Position numbers and translations under genes: made by a program. A model generated the notes under the pieces. That model had not been told where the DNA came from and ran no database searches. It saw only the letters and a list, made by a program, of their open reading frames with translations. Below are positions 1 to 6,269 of a stretch of 6,948 nt of DNA, in pieces; position 1 is the first letter of the stretch, and every line of letters begins with the position of its first letter. Source of the stretch: Calditerrivibrio sp. (lineage in GTDB: Bacteria; Chrysiogenota; Deferribacteres; Deferribacterales; Calditerrivibrionaceae); the NCBI GenBank assembly GCA_020217115.1, contig JAIWOA010000139.1, positions 1 to 6,948 on the forward strand, in the 5' to 3' direction.

Positions 1-1788
1 TCATTACTATTGGGTTCCAATCCACAGAAAACTATATTAAATCTTATAGAGGACGATGTTTCTATAGATGATATAACCTTCAAATCGATCAGGTATGACA
101 ACTTTATTTTAATACCTGCAGGGACAGGGATTACAAAATTAGCAGATCTTTCCCACGAAGATAAACTAAAATTAACTAACAAGATAGATCAATTCAAAAA
201 TAAGGTTGACTTTTTTATTATAGATTCTGCTGCTGGAGCCTCTGATGAGGTTGTTCATTTTATAAAACTTTCTGATATACTTATACTTGTAATTATACCT
301 GAAATAACTTCAATAAAGGATGCCTATGGACTTCTAAAGATTCTTAAGGATAAAGGGGTAGTAAAAAAAACATATATTGTCATCAACAAAGCTAGATCTA
401 AAAGTCAGGTAATGAATATTTACAATAAATTTGAAGATACTGTAAAAAAATTTTTGGAAATAGATATTGAGTTGCTTGGACCTATACCATACAATCCTAA
501 AATAACCGAAGCAGTAAATAGCCAGACACCGATTTTATACTACGAACCTAATGGTAATACAGCATCACTTTTCAGACAGTATGCAAATATATTTTGTAAT
601 ATTGATAAAGGTGGTAAGAATCTGCCACTATTTCTCACAGATCTGATGATGCTTGACACTAAGGATCAGGATAAAGATAAAGAAGATAACCGTAAAGAGA
701 CTAAAGATCTTTCTAAAGGTTTTGACGAGAACTTTCTCGTTAGTATAGAAAAGAGTATATCAAGTGTTATCAAAGAGGTTGATAATATACACAAAATGTT
801 AAAGATAAATCTCAGACATGACAATGTCAGCATGGATGTTAAAAACTATTTTTCTGATTTTCAGGTGGATAAAGAGCTTGTCTTTATTAAGGACAATTCA
901 TATTTTGTCACATCAAAAATACTTGGTTGGGATTATGGGAACTACATATTTGTAAAGTCCAATAAAAATATCTTTTCATTTCTTGAAAATCTTGAAGATT
1001 TGACTGCAAGGTATAGCTTTCAGGATAAGCTTATAGAGTTTAAAACCAGAATAGTTCATAGGCCATCGGAGCTTGATGAGATTATAGCCTTCATGTATCC
1101 TAAAAACTATAAAGAGTTTTCTCTCAGGGGGAACAAGAGGTATTCGGTGAACTTGTCCTGTATTATTCTTATAAATAATGAGATGTTTCGTGGGAGAGTT
1201 TTAGATATCAACCTATCAGGGGCGCTTATATCATCTGAGGTTTCCATGAGCATCGGTGATTCTGTAAGACTTAGTTTTGTGTTGCCAGATGGGAAGCTGA
1301 TAGAAAATATATTTTGCAGAGTAAAAAATGTGAGGGATGCAGACAAATATGGTGTTGTTTTTGAGTCAATCTCCCCATTATCCTACAAAAGGTTAGGAGA
1401 ATTTTTCGATATCTATGAGAAGATAACCAGCGGAAAGGAGTCCATTGAGGAAGTAAAGAAAACAGATGGAAACTTAAAGGATATCTCCGTTATGGATCTT
1501 GTGCAAGTGCTATCAATATCGAATAAGACATGTATACTTGAAATAGTAGGTTACAACACACATGGGACAATCTACTTTGATAAGGGTGCAGTGGTAGACG
1601 CCGCATGCAACAATTTAAGTGGTCTGGAGGCATTTTACCTTCTAATGGATATCTCTGAAGGGGAATTTATTATCACAGAAATCCCTTCAAACTCAATACA
1701 AACAAAATCTATAACTAAATCAACAAATCAACTTTTACTTGACGCTGCATTTATTATCGATACGAAGAGGAATTTGAACAGGAATTAA
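1..1788 (+). CDS. FlhG/MinD-like ATPase fused to YcgR-N-like, PilZ and DUF4388 domains (5' end missing)
   Basis: The reading frame is open from base 1, so the N-terminus, including the P-loop, lies outside the window. Residues here count from the TTG at base 10. Upstream of about 200 is a ParA/MinD fold of the FlhG (FleN/YlxH) type: LLLGSNPQ at the left edge, a Walker B/switch II segment FFIIDSAAGAS (68-78), VINKARS (124-130) and LGPIPYNP (156-163). A D/K/E-rich linker (217-237) and a probable helix (243-268) follow. Residues 285-370 resemble the YcgR N-terminal domain, and 371-470 form a PilZ domain with the c-di-GMP motif R373xxxR377 and D399-I-N-L-S-G404. Residues 487-585 match DUF4388 (IYFDKGAVVDA, GEFIITE, then STNQLLLDAA). 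Known FlhG proteins control flagellar number and placement, and YcgR is a c-di-GMP flagellar brake. A role as a c-di-GMP-responsive positioning or motility ATPase is inferred. Domain calls come from motif recognition; DUF4388 has no firm function. Confidence 0.88.
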   Translation, partial: SLLLGSNPQKTILNLIEDDVSIDDITFKSIRYDNFILIPAGTGITKLADLSHEDKLKLTNKIDQFKNKVDFFIIDSAAGASDEVVHFIKLSDILILVIIPEITSIKDAYGLLKILKDKGVVKKTYIVINKARSKSQVMNIYNKFEDTVKKFLEIDIELLGPIPYNPKITEAVNSQTPILYYEPNGNTASLFRQYANIFCNIDKGGKNLPLFLTDLMMLDTKDQDKDKEDNRKETKDLSKGFDENFLVSIEKSISSVIKEVDNIHKMLKINLRHDNVSMDVKNYFSDFQVDKELVFIKDNSYFVTSKILGWDYGNYIFVKSNKNIFSFLENLEDLTARYSFQDKLIEFKTRIVHRPSELDEIIAFMYPKNYKEFSLRGNKRYSVNLSCIILINNEMFRGRVLDINLSGALISSEVSMSIGDSVRLSFVLPDGKLIENIFCRVKNVRDADKYGVVFESISPLSYKRLGEFFDIYEKITSGKESIEEVKKTDGNLKDISVMDLVQVLSISNKTCILEIVGYNTHGTIYFDKGAVVDAACNNLSGLEAFYLLMDISEGEFIITEIPSNSIQTKSITKSTNQLLLDAAFIIDTKRNLNRN

Positions 1789-1796
1789 ATTCCTGT
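1778..1796. repeat. 19-bp palindrome spanning the stop codon of the ATPase-PilZ gene
   Basis: Arms ACAGGAATT and AATTCCTGT are perfect reverse complements around a single central A. The TAA stop (1786-1788) lies in the middle. In RNA it could form a 7-8 bp stem. No U-tract follows (the next bases are AATAAATG), so it is not a convincing intrinsic terminator. It could protect the 3' end or be chance. Confidence 0.5.
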
Positions 1797-1874
1797 AATA
1801 AATGTTATAATTGTAGATGTTAACTATAAAAAACTTAAGATTTGGATTTACTTATATTTAAATAAGAATAGGGG

Positions 1875-1896
1875 AGGGGAGGATTATCCCCCCTTT
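1875..1896 (-). terminator. GC-rich hairpin just after the leuA stop, probable terminator
   Basis: AGGGGAGGA (1875-1883) pairs with TCCCCCCTT-side bases (1887-1895) around a TTA loop, with one A-C mismatch (1880/1890) and a G-U pair. On the minus strand it begins four bases after the leuA stop codon and is followed by CCCCTATTCTTATTT, which is T-rich but interrupted. In the plus direction it is followed by TTTACTT, so it may also serve the convergent ATPase-PilZ gene. No better terminator is seen between the two genes. Confidence 0.5.
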
Positions 1897-1898
1897 AC

Positions 1899-3449
1899 TT
1901 ATACCCCTTTTTCATCTACCTGTTTTGATATATTTTTTCTCATAAGGTACCTATTTAATGCATTGAGCCATGCAAGGGCACTTGCCTGAACAATATCTGT
2001 AGAATAACCTTTCCCTGTTATATCAAAACCAGATTTTTCAAATTCCACACTGATGGATACTTCCCCTTGTGCATCTTTACCTGCACTAACAGCTTGAATT
2101 TTGTAAGTTTTCAATCTACCTTCGATACCAGTAACCCGTTCTAAACCTCTAAAAGAAGCATCCACAGGACCATCCCCAATTGATGCGTCTGTGATTATAT
2201 CCCCTTTTTCATTTGTTACCTGAATTGTAGCACACGGTATTGATGTATTGCCACTTGTAACATTAAGATATTCAAGGGAAAAAAACTCTCTGTGAGTAGA
2301 TATCTGGTTTTCAACAATTGCAGCCAGATCTTCATCATAGACCTCTTTTTTCTTATCAGCAAGTTCTTTAAATTTACTGAATGCTATTTCAGACTCTTCA
2401 CTGTTTAGTTCAAAACCCATATCCCTTAATCTTGTCAGAAAGGCATGTCTACCTGAATGTTTACCTAAAACAAGTTTATTTGAAGGATAACCAACACTCT
2501 CTGGTGTCATTATTTCATATGTTGTTCTTTCCTTTAATACACCATCCTGATGTATCCCGGCCTCATGGGCAAAGGCATTTTTCCCAACAATAGCCTTGTT
2601 TGGCTGTACATCAACACCGGTAATGGATGTAAGCAGTCTGCTGCTTCTGTAGAGCTCCTTTGTGTTGATCCCAACTTCCACATCAAAGAGCGGTTTTCTC
2701 ACGTACAAAGACATCACCACCTCTTCCAGAGAACAGTTACCAGCTCGCTCTCCAATACCATTTATTGTACATTCCACCTGTCCAGCTCCAGCATTAACAG
2801 CCGCAAGGGAATTTGCCACTGCAAGACCAAGATCGTTGTGGCAATGTACACTTATGACAGCTTTATCAACATTTGGGACCTTGTTCATTATAGTAGAAAT
2901 AATTTTTTCATATTCCATAGGAACAGTGTAACCAACAGTATCTGGTAAATTCACAGTTTTTGCTCCAGCTTTTATAACCTCTTCTACAACTTTGCAAAGA
3001 AAATCCAGATCACTTCTTGTGGCATCTTCAGCACTGAATTCCACATCATCGCAGAGGTTTCTAGCAAACTTCACTGCATCTATAGCTATTTCCAGCACCT
3101 CCTCCTTTGATTTTTTTAATTTGTGCTGCATATGTATATCAGATGTGGCTATAAATGTATGGATTCTTGGCCTTACTGCATGTTTTAAAGCATCCCACCC
3201 AACCTGAATATCCTTATGGTTTGCTCTGCAAAGTCCAGTCACGATAGGTTTCTTTACAGTTTGAGCAACCTTTGTAACTGCCTCAAAATCACCCGGTGAA
3301 GATATTGGAAAACCTGCCTCAATAACATCTACTCCCAGCTTCTCCAGTTGTAATGCTATCTTGATCTTTTCATCAACATTCATACTAAAACCTGGTGCCT
3401 GTTCCCCATCTCTCAAGGTTGTGTCAAAAATTAAAATTCTTCTACTCAT
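1899..3449 (-). CDS. leuA: 2-isopropylmalate synthase
   Basis: Condenses acetyl-CoA with 2-oxoisovalerate, the first committed step of leucine synthesis; cytoplasmic. The 516-residue length fits a full-length bacterial LeuA. The TIM-barrel synthase domain starts at [13 protein letters not shown] (8-20). The metal ligands by family alignment are D9, the HCHND motif (H202, H204) and N238 in GERAGNCS. Further LeuA signatures are [10 protein letters not shown] (294-303) and [10 protein letters not shown] (328-337). The C-terminal leucine-sensing domain follows (about 390-500: [18 protein letters not shown], then SVEF), so leucine feedback inhibition is expected. The ATG start is supported by AGGAGGT five bases upstream. 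The C-terminal domain and the HSGRHAF segment favour LeuA over homocitrate synthase; citramalate synthase is less likely. It follows psd and pssA but is separated from them by a strong terminator. Confidence 0.96.
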   Translation of the reverse strand: MSRRILIFDTTLRDGEQAPGFSMNVDEKIKIALQLEKLGVDVIEAGFPISSPGDFEAVTKVAQTVKKPIVTGLCRANHKDIQVGWDALKHAVRPRIHTFIATSDIHMQHKLKKSKEEVLEIAIDAVKFARNLCDDVEFSAEDATRSDLDFLCKVVEEVIKAGAKTVNLPDTVGYTVPMEYEKIISTIMNKVPNVDKAVISVHCHNDLGLAVANSLAAVNAGAGQVECTINGIGERAGNCSLEEVVMSLYVRKPLFDVEVGINTKELYRSSRLLTSITGVDVQPNKAIVGKNAFAHEAGIHQDGVLKERTTYEIMTPESVGYPSNKLVLGKHSGRHAFLTRLRDMGFELNSEESEIAFSKFKELADKKKEVYDEDLAAIVENQISTHREFFSLEYLNVTSGNTSIPCATIQVTNEKGDIITDASIGDGPVDASFRGLERVTGIEGRLKTYKIQAVSAGKDAQGEVSISVEFEKSGFDITGKGYSTDIVQASALAWLNALNRYLMRKNISKQVDEKGV

Positions 3450-3454
3450 ATATT

Positions 3455-3461
3455 ACCTCCT
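3455..3461 (-). promoter_or_regulatory. Ribosome binding site of leuA
   Basis: Minus-strand AGGAGGT lies five bases before the leuA ATG at 3449. It is the strongest Shine-Dalgarno sequence in the window and fixes the start. The stretch between it and the terminator (3462-3483) is AT-rich with TATAGT/TATAAA hexamers. I find no matching -35 element, so a promoter private to leuA is not evident. Confidence 0.75.
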
Positions 3462-3483
3462 GCGGTTTTTATTTTTATACTAT

Positions 3484-3521
3484 AAAAAAAAGCCCCTATC
3501 TCTGCTGAGAAGGGGCTCTTT
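3484..3521 (-). terminator. Intrinsic terminator between pssA and leuA (possible leuA attenuator)
   Basis: On the minus strand AGCCCCT (3517-3511) pairs with AGGGGCT (3497-3491). The stem is extended by an inner TCTC/GAGA pairing around a TGCT-type loop, with one bulged base. A run of eight T follows immediately (3491-3484). This is a textbook rho-independent terminator. It ends about 24 bases after the pssA stop and about 35 bases before the leuA start. It either closes a psd-pssA unit or sits as an attenuator in a psd-pssA-leuA transcript; the sequence alone does not decide. The upstream flank AAAG could add pairs with the T-run. Confidence 0.88.
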
Positions 3522-3544
3522 ATATTCTAATTATTTTTTTACTT

Positions 3545-4285
3545 TCATGCCTTATGGCTCCCATGCTCAGCTAATGTACTTTTTTTGCTATGGAGTCGTA
3601 GGAACTTTAACACTATACCAGACAAAGTAAAAAATATAAAAAATATAAACAGCATAAGCTGTGGGTATAATCCTAAAAGAAATATAAAAAGAACAAATAT
3701 TACTAATATATTAAATGGCTTTATAGTTAACCATTCTATCTTTTTAAAGCTATAATAGGGGAAATTACTAACCATAAGAAACGCAAGTACATATATCAGA
3801 AAAACAAATGATATAGGGATAGAAAAGAAATATGGGTCACCAAAAAATTCCTTTACAAAGAGAACACTTGATGCGATAACACCAGCAGCTGCAGGTATTG
3901 GAAGTCCAATAAAAAATGAGCTGTCAACTTTACCAGCTTGAACATTAAACCTTGCTAATCGTAAAGCACCACAGGCAACAAAAAGGAATGCCGCCATCCA
4001 TCCTATTCTGCCATATGGTATCAACAACCATTTATATATAAGTACCGCTGGGGCAACACCAAAGGCGATGAGATCACTCAAAGAATCAAGCTGTACACCA
4101 AACTCACTTGTAGCATTAAGCATTCTCGCTATTTTCCCATCCAATCCATCAAATACGAATGATGCAAGTATGGCATAGGATGCAGCCACAAACATATCGT
4201 TTAAGGATGCTACAATAGAGTAAAATCCAGCAAACATAGACATTATAGTAACAATGTTCGGGAAAATATAGTTTCTTCTAATCAT
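3545..4285 (-). CDS. pssA: CDP-diacylglycerol--serine O-phosphatidyltransferase (phosphatidylserine synthase)
   Basis: Makes phosphatidylserine from CDP-diacylglycerol and serine at the inner membrane, giving the substrate of the neighbouring Psd. It carries the complete CDP-alcohol phosphatidyltransferase signature. Counted from the ATG, this is D46xxD49-G50xxA53-R54, eight residues, G63xxxD67xxxD71, within FDGLDGKIARMLNATSEF and its continuation. It is rich in membrane segments (around 9-45, 75-110, 125-147, 155-175, 192-228), and its roughly 246 residues suit the membrane-integral type II enzyme. The chosen start is the ATG at 4285, which overlaps the psd TGA by one base (TGATG) and suggests translational coupling. 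A TTG one codon earlier (4288) is also possible, because the Shine-Dalgarno GAGGA (4299-4295) is six bases from the TTG and nine from the ATG. The C-terminal tail after about 230 is polar (HSKKSTLAEHGSHKA). Confidence 0.95.
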   Translation of the reverse strand: MIRRNYIFPNIVTIMSMFAGFYSIVASLNDMFVAASYAILASFVFDGLDGKIARMLNATSEFGVQLDSLSDLIAFGVAPAVLIYKWLLIPYGRIGWMAAFLFVACGALRLARFNVQAGKVDSSFFIGLPIPAAAGVIASSVLFVKEFFGDPYFFSIPISFVFLIYVLAFLMVSNFPYYSFKKIEWLTIKPFNILVIFVLFIFLLGLYPQLMLFIFFIFFTLSGIVLKFLRLHSKKSTLAEHGSHKA

Positions 4286-4917
4286 CAAAATTCTTCCTCA
4301 ACCGGAAACCTTACCAATATACTTTCTCCTGCAACGACAACATCGTCAATAGAAACATTAACCTTGGCAGAAAGGGGGAAATAGTGATCTACCCTTGAAG
4401 AGAACTTTATTATACCAAGTCTATCTCCAAGTCTTACTTTATCTCCTGCATTTACATAGGAGACAGTTCTTCTTGCAATAAAACCTGCAACCTGTTTTAC
4501 TATAACCTTACCATATTTTGAATTTATTGTGATAACATTCTGCTCATTTACAAAGGAGCTCTCTTTTCTGTCAGCAGCAAGAAACTTGCCAGGTTTGTGG
4601 ACAACACTTATAACTTCCCCATCTACGGGTACTCTATTGACATGAACATTAAACACATTCATAAATATAGATATCTTTAAAAATATTTCTCCATCAAGCT
4701 CCTCTTCAGATATCTCAACCACTTTCCCATCAGCACCAGATACAGCTATACCATTTTCTATAGGGATATCCCTCTCAGGATCACGGAAAAATATCAAAAA
4801 AAGGACTGTCAAAGAAAAAAACAAAACTATAAAAAACCACTTAGGCAGGAAAAAGACCAACAAAAATAAACTGCCAGCTACTGCAATATAGGAAAAGCCT
4901 TCTTTAGCTATCAACAT
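4285..4917 (-). CDS. psd: Phosphatidylserine decarboxylase proenzyme, short (PSD-A-like) type
   Basis: Decarboxylates phosphatidylserine to phosphatidylethanolamine. The family uses a pyruvoyl group formed by self-cleavage of the chain at a serine. At 210 residues it is the short form. Two hydrophobic segments (about 9-25 and 27-44) precede FFRDPER (43-49). The conserved ADGKV (62-66, D63) and MNVFNVHVNRVPVDG (86-100, H92) give the expected Asp and His, and AGFIARR, GDKVRLGDRLG and RVDHYFP are family-typical. The cleavage region reads IIKFSSRVD (169-177), with Ser173-Ser174 in place of the usual Gly-Ser. The ATG at 4917 is only three bases from AGGAG (4925-4921). A TTG at the next codon (4914) is six bases away and may be the real start. 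It is first in the minus-strand unit, overlaps pssA by one base, and has its own promoter. Confidence 0.93.
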   Translation of the reverse strand: MLIAKEGFSYIAVAGSLFLLVFFLPKWFFIVLFFSLTVLFLIFFRDPERDIPIENGIAVSGADGKVVEISEEELDGEIFLKISIFMNVFNVHVNRVPVDGEVISVVHKPGKFLAADRKESSFVNEQNVITINSKYGKVIVKQVAGFIARRTVSYVNAGDKVRLGDRLGIIKFSSRVDHYFPLSAKVNVSIDDVVVAGESILVRFPVEEEF

Positions 4918-4940
4918 CAGCTCCTATTGATTTTTTTTAT

Positions 4941-4968
4941 ATTATATATTTAATTTTCATAAAATCAA
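4941..4968 (-). promoter_or_regulatory. Sigma70-type promoter of psd-pssA
   Basis: Minus-strand TTGATT (4968-4963), a 16-base spacer, then a perfect TATAAT (4946-4941). The predicted start, near 4934, gives a leader of roughly 17 bases before the psd ATG, with AGGAG inside it. The surroundings are very AT-rich, so a chance -10 is easy, but the matching -35 and the position support the call. Confidence 0.65.
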
Positions 4969-4994
4969 CTATTTTTTAGTGCAATAAAAAATAG
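4969..4994. repeat. 26-bp inverted repeat next to the psd -35 element
   Basis: Nine-base arms CTATTTTTT (4969-4977) and AAAAAATAG (4986-4994) are perfect reverse complements around the eight-base loop AGTGCAAT. They abut the psd -35 hexamer. GGTATACC, an 8-bp perfect palindrome, follows at 4994-5001. It could be an operator or a cruciform/hairpin in the divergent intergenic region. AT-rich arms make coincidence possible. Confidence 0.5.
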
Positions 4995-5060
4995 GTATAC
5001 CCTACTTTATAAAATGAAAAATGTTACAACTTCCGATTGGTAAAGGTAAAAATAGAAACA

Positions 5061-5081
5061 AACATTTTGTTGACAAATGTT
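5061..5081. promoter_or_regulatory. Palindromic operator candidate over the -35 of the NosL operon
   Basis: AACATTT (5061-5067) and AAATGTT (5075-5081) are perfect 7-bp arms around seven bases. They overlap the TTGACA -35 hexamer (5070-5075). A second, offset palindrome TTTGT-TG-ACAAA (5066-5077) lies inside. The size and placement suit a dimeric repressor that blocks polymerase; the regulator is not identifiable from sequence. Confidence 0.4.
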
Positions 5082-5098
5082 GGTTAGAACGTTACAAT
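5070..5098 (+). promoter_or_regulatory. Strong sigma70-type promoter of the NosL/ABC operon
   Basis: TTGACA (5070-5075, perfect), a 17-base spacer, and TACAAT (5093-5098, five of six). The expected start is near 5105, giving a leader of about 37 bases with GGAGG close to its end. The same heptamer GTTACAA occurs at 5091-5097 over the -10 and at 5023-5029 upstream. Confidence 0.8.
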
Positions 5099-5130
5099 TA
5101 TAATTATTCAAAAATATTCAAAGATATTTT

Positions 5131-5135
5131 GGAGG
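5131..5135 (+). promoter_or_regulatory. Ribosome binding site of the tandem-NosL gene
   Basis: GGAGG followed by six bases (AACTGT) and the ATG at 5142. It selects this ATG over the internal ATG at 5151 and leaves a complete signal peptide. Confidence 0.75.
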
Positions 5136-5141
5136 AACTGT

Positions 5142-6269
5142 ATGCCATTTATGAAAAAATTTTTACTACTCCCTTTTATACTTCTTATGTTTTTAGGAGT
5201 TTCCTTTGCTGAGGAGTTTTCTAAGGTAGCATCAAAAGAGCCTGTTCTTATCATGAAAGGTGATGATAAACATTGGTGTCCCGTTTGCGGAATGAGTTTA
5301 AAAATGTATTATAAAACAAGTCACGGTGTTTATCTTAAGGATGGTACAGCAAAACAGTATTGTTCCATAAGATGTTTGGCAGTTGATTATCCAAATATAG
5401 AAAAAAATATAACAAAGATCGTTGTTGTGGATGCAAAAACAGAAGAATTGATCCCTGCGAATAATGCATTTTATCTTATAGGGAGTAGTATTCCCGGTAC
5501 AATGACGAAGATCAGTAAGCTTGCCTTTGCAAAAAAAGATGATGCAGAAATGTTTAAACAGAAATATGGTGGTGAGATAAGTAATTTTGATGCAGCCTTT
5601 AAGCTTGCGAAGGATTCCCTTGCTACAGATATAGAAATGATACAGAAGAAAAAGGCTACAGAAGTTATACCTATGGGTGAGAAACTGTTCAAGGATAAAT
5701 GTATACCTGACATAGAACCGAAAAGGTATGATAGAATAAATGAAATGAAAGCAGATATTTCTAAGAATAAACTCTGTCAGAATGTTGATGAAAAACAGCT
5801 GCAGGCAATTGCTTTATACCTCTGGGACGTTAAAAGATTGGAGGCTGACAAAAAAATATCTGGAGTGTTAGATGTCCCTAAGGATGCCAGATGCCCTGTA
5901 TGTGGTATGTTTGTTTATAAATATCCAAAATGGGCTGTTGAGGGTACCGCAGATAAAGGTGAGAAACTTTATTTTGATGGCGTAAAGGATATGTTTAAGT
6001 TTTACTTTAATCCTGATAAATGGGGCAAAAAGTATCAGGGAACAAAGATAGTTAAAATTCTTGTTACAGACTACTACACACAAAAAGCGATCGATGGAAA
6101 GTCTGCATTTTATGTAGTGGGTAGTGATGTATGGGGCCCTATGGGGAAAGAACTGATACCCTTTGAAACAGAGACTTCTGCAATAAATTTTTTAAAGGAT
6201 CACCATGGGACTAAAATTTTCAAGTTTACAGAAATCAATGAAAAAATGGTCTATGATCTGGATAAATAA
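5142..6269 (+). CDS. Secreted protein with two NosL domains and a haem-less cytochrome-c-like linker
   Basis: A signal peptide (MPFMKKFLLL, hydrophobic to 22) probably ends at SFA|EE (23/24). There is no lipobox cysteine, unlike many classical NosL lipoproteins. NosL domain 1 (about 40-160) has HWCPVCGM (C46, C49, M51), an extra pair Y-C74-SIR-C78, and IGSSIPGTMT (113-122). NosL domain 2 (about 248-370) has CPVCGM (C251, C254, M256) and GSDVWGPMGKELIPF (327-341). It lacks the second cysteine pair, with F and D in that area. Between them, 177-235 looks like a class I cytochrome c (GEKLFKDKC at the front, LQAIALYLW at the back), but the haem motif CxxCH is absent (C187-IPDI). Known NosL proteins bind Cu(I) and aid nitrous oxide reductase maturation. 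A periplasmic copper-binding role here is inferred. It is first in an operon with a small membrane protein and an ABC permease; nosZ is not in view. Confidence 0.9.
   Translation: MPFMKKFLLLPFILLMFLGVSFAEEFSKVASKEPVLIMKGDDKHWCPVCGMSLKMYYKTSHGVYLKDGTAKQYCSIRCLAVDYPNIEKNITKIVVVDAKTEELIPANNAFYLIGSSIPGTMTKISKLAFAKKDDAEMFKQKYGGEISNFDAAFKLAKDSLATDIEMIQKKKATEVIPMGEKLFKDKCIPDIEPKRYDRINEMKADISKNKLCQNVDEKQLQAIALYLWDVKRLEADKKISGVLDVPKDARCPVCGMFVYKYPKWAVEGTADKGEKLYFDGVKDMFKFYFNPDKWGKKYQGTKIVKILVTDYYTQKAIDGKSAFYVVGSDVWGPMGKELIPFETETSAINFLKDHHGTKIFKFTEINEKMVYDLDK

Noticed and set aside
1107..1346. Minus-strand open frame of 79 codons opposite the PilZ domain
   Set aside because: It is antisense to clear PilZ motifs, with no start signal or family resemblance.
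2381..2948. Open frames on the plus strand opposite leuA (2381-2593, 2550-2948, 2662-2931)
   Set aside because: They lie fully antisense to a well-conserved leuA, have no ribosome sites I can see and encode no recognisable domain.
3450..3544. T-box or leader-peptide attenuator before leuA
   Set aside because: The 95-base gap is too short for a T-box and has no small frame with leucine codons; only the terminator itself is supported.
3361..3630. Plus-strand open frame across the leuA start, the terminator and the pssA end
   Set aside because: It runs through a transcription terminator and two real gene ends; its low-complexity hydrophobic translation comes from A/T runs.
5070..5083. FNR/Dnr-type box (TTGAC-N4-GTTGG) at the NosL promoter
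   Set aside because: Only the left half-site fits; the right half lacks TCAA, and the TTGAC is explained by the -35 hexamer.
5021..5212. Plus-strand 63-codon frame overlapping the NosL promoter and signal peptide
   Set aside because: It begins upstream of the promoter's predicted start and overlaps the signal peptide in another frame; no ribosome site is seen.
5868..6083. Minus-strand 71-codon frame opposite NosL domain 2
   Set aside because: It is antisense to conserved NosL motifs and has no supporting signals.
5142..6269. Calling the secreted protein a functional cytochrome c
   Set aside because: No CxxCH occurs anywhere in the chain; the CPVCGM motifs lack the haem-ligand histidine, so covalent haem c is not expected.
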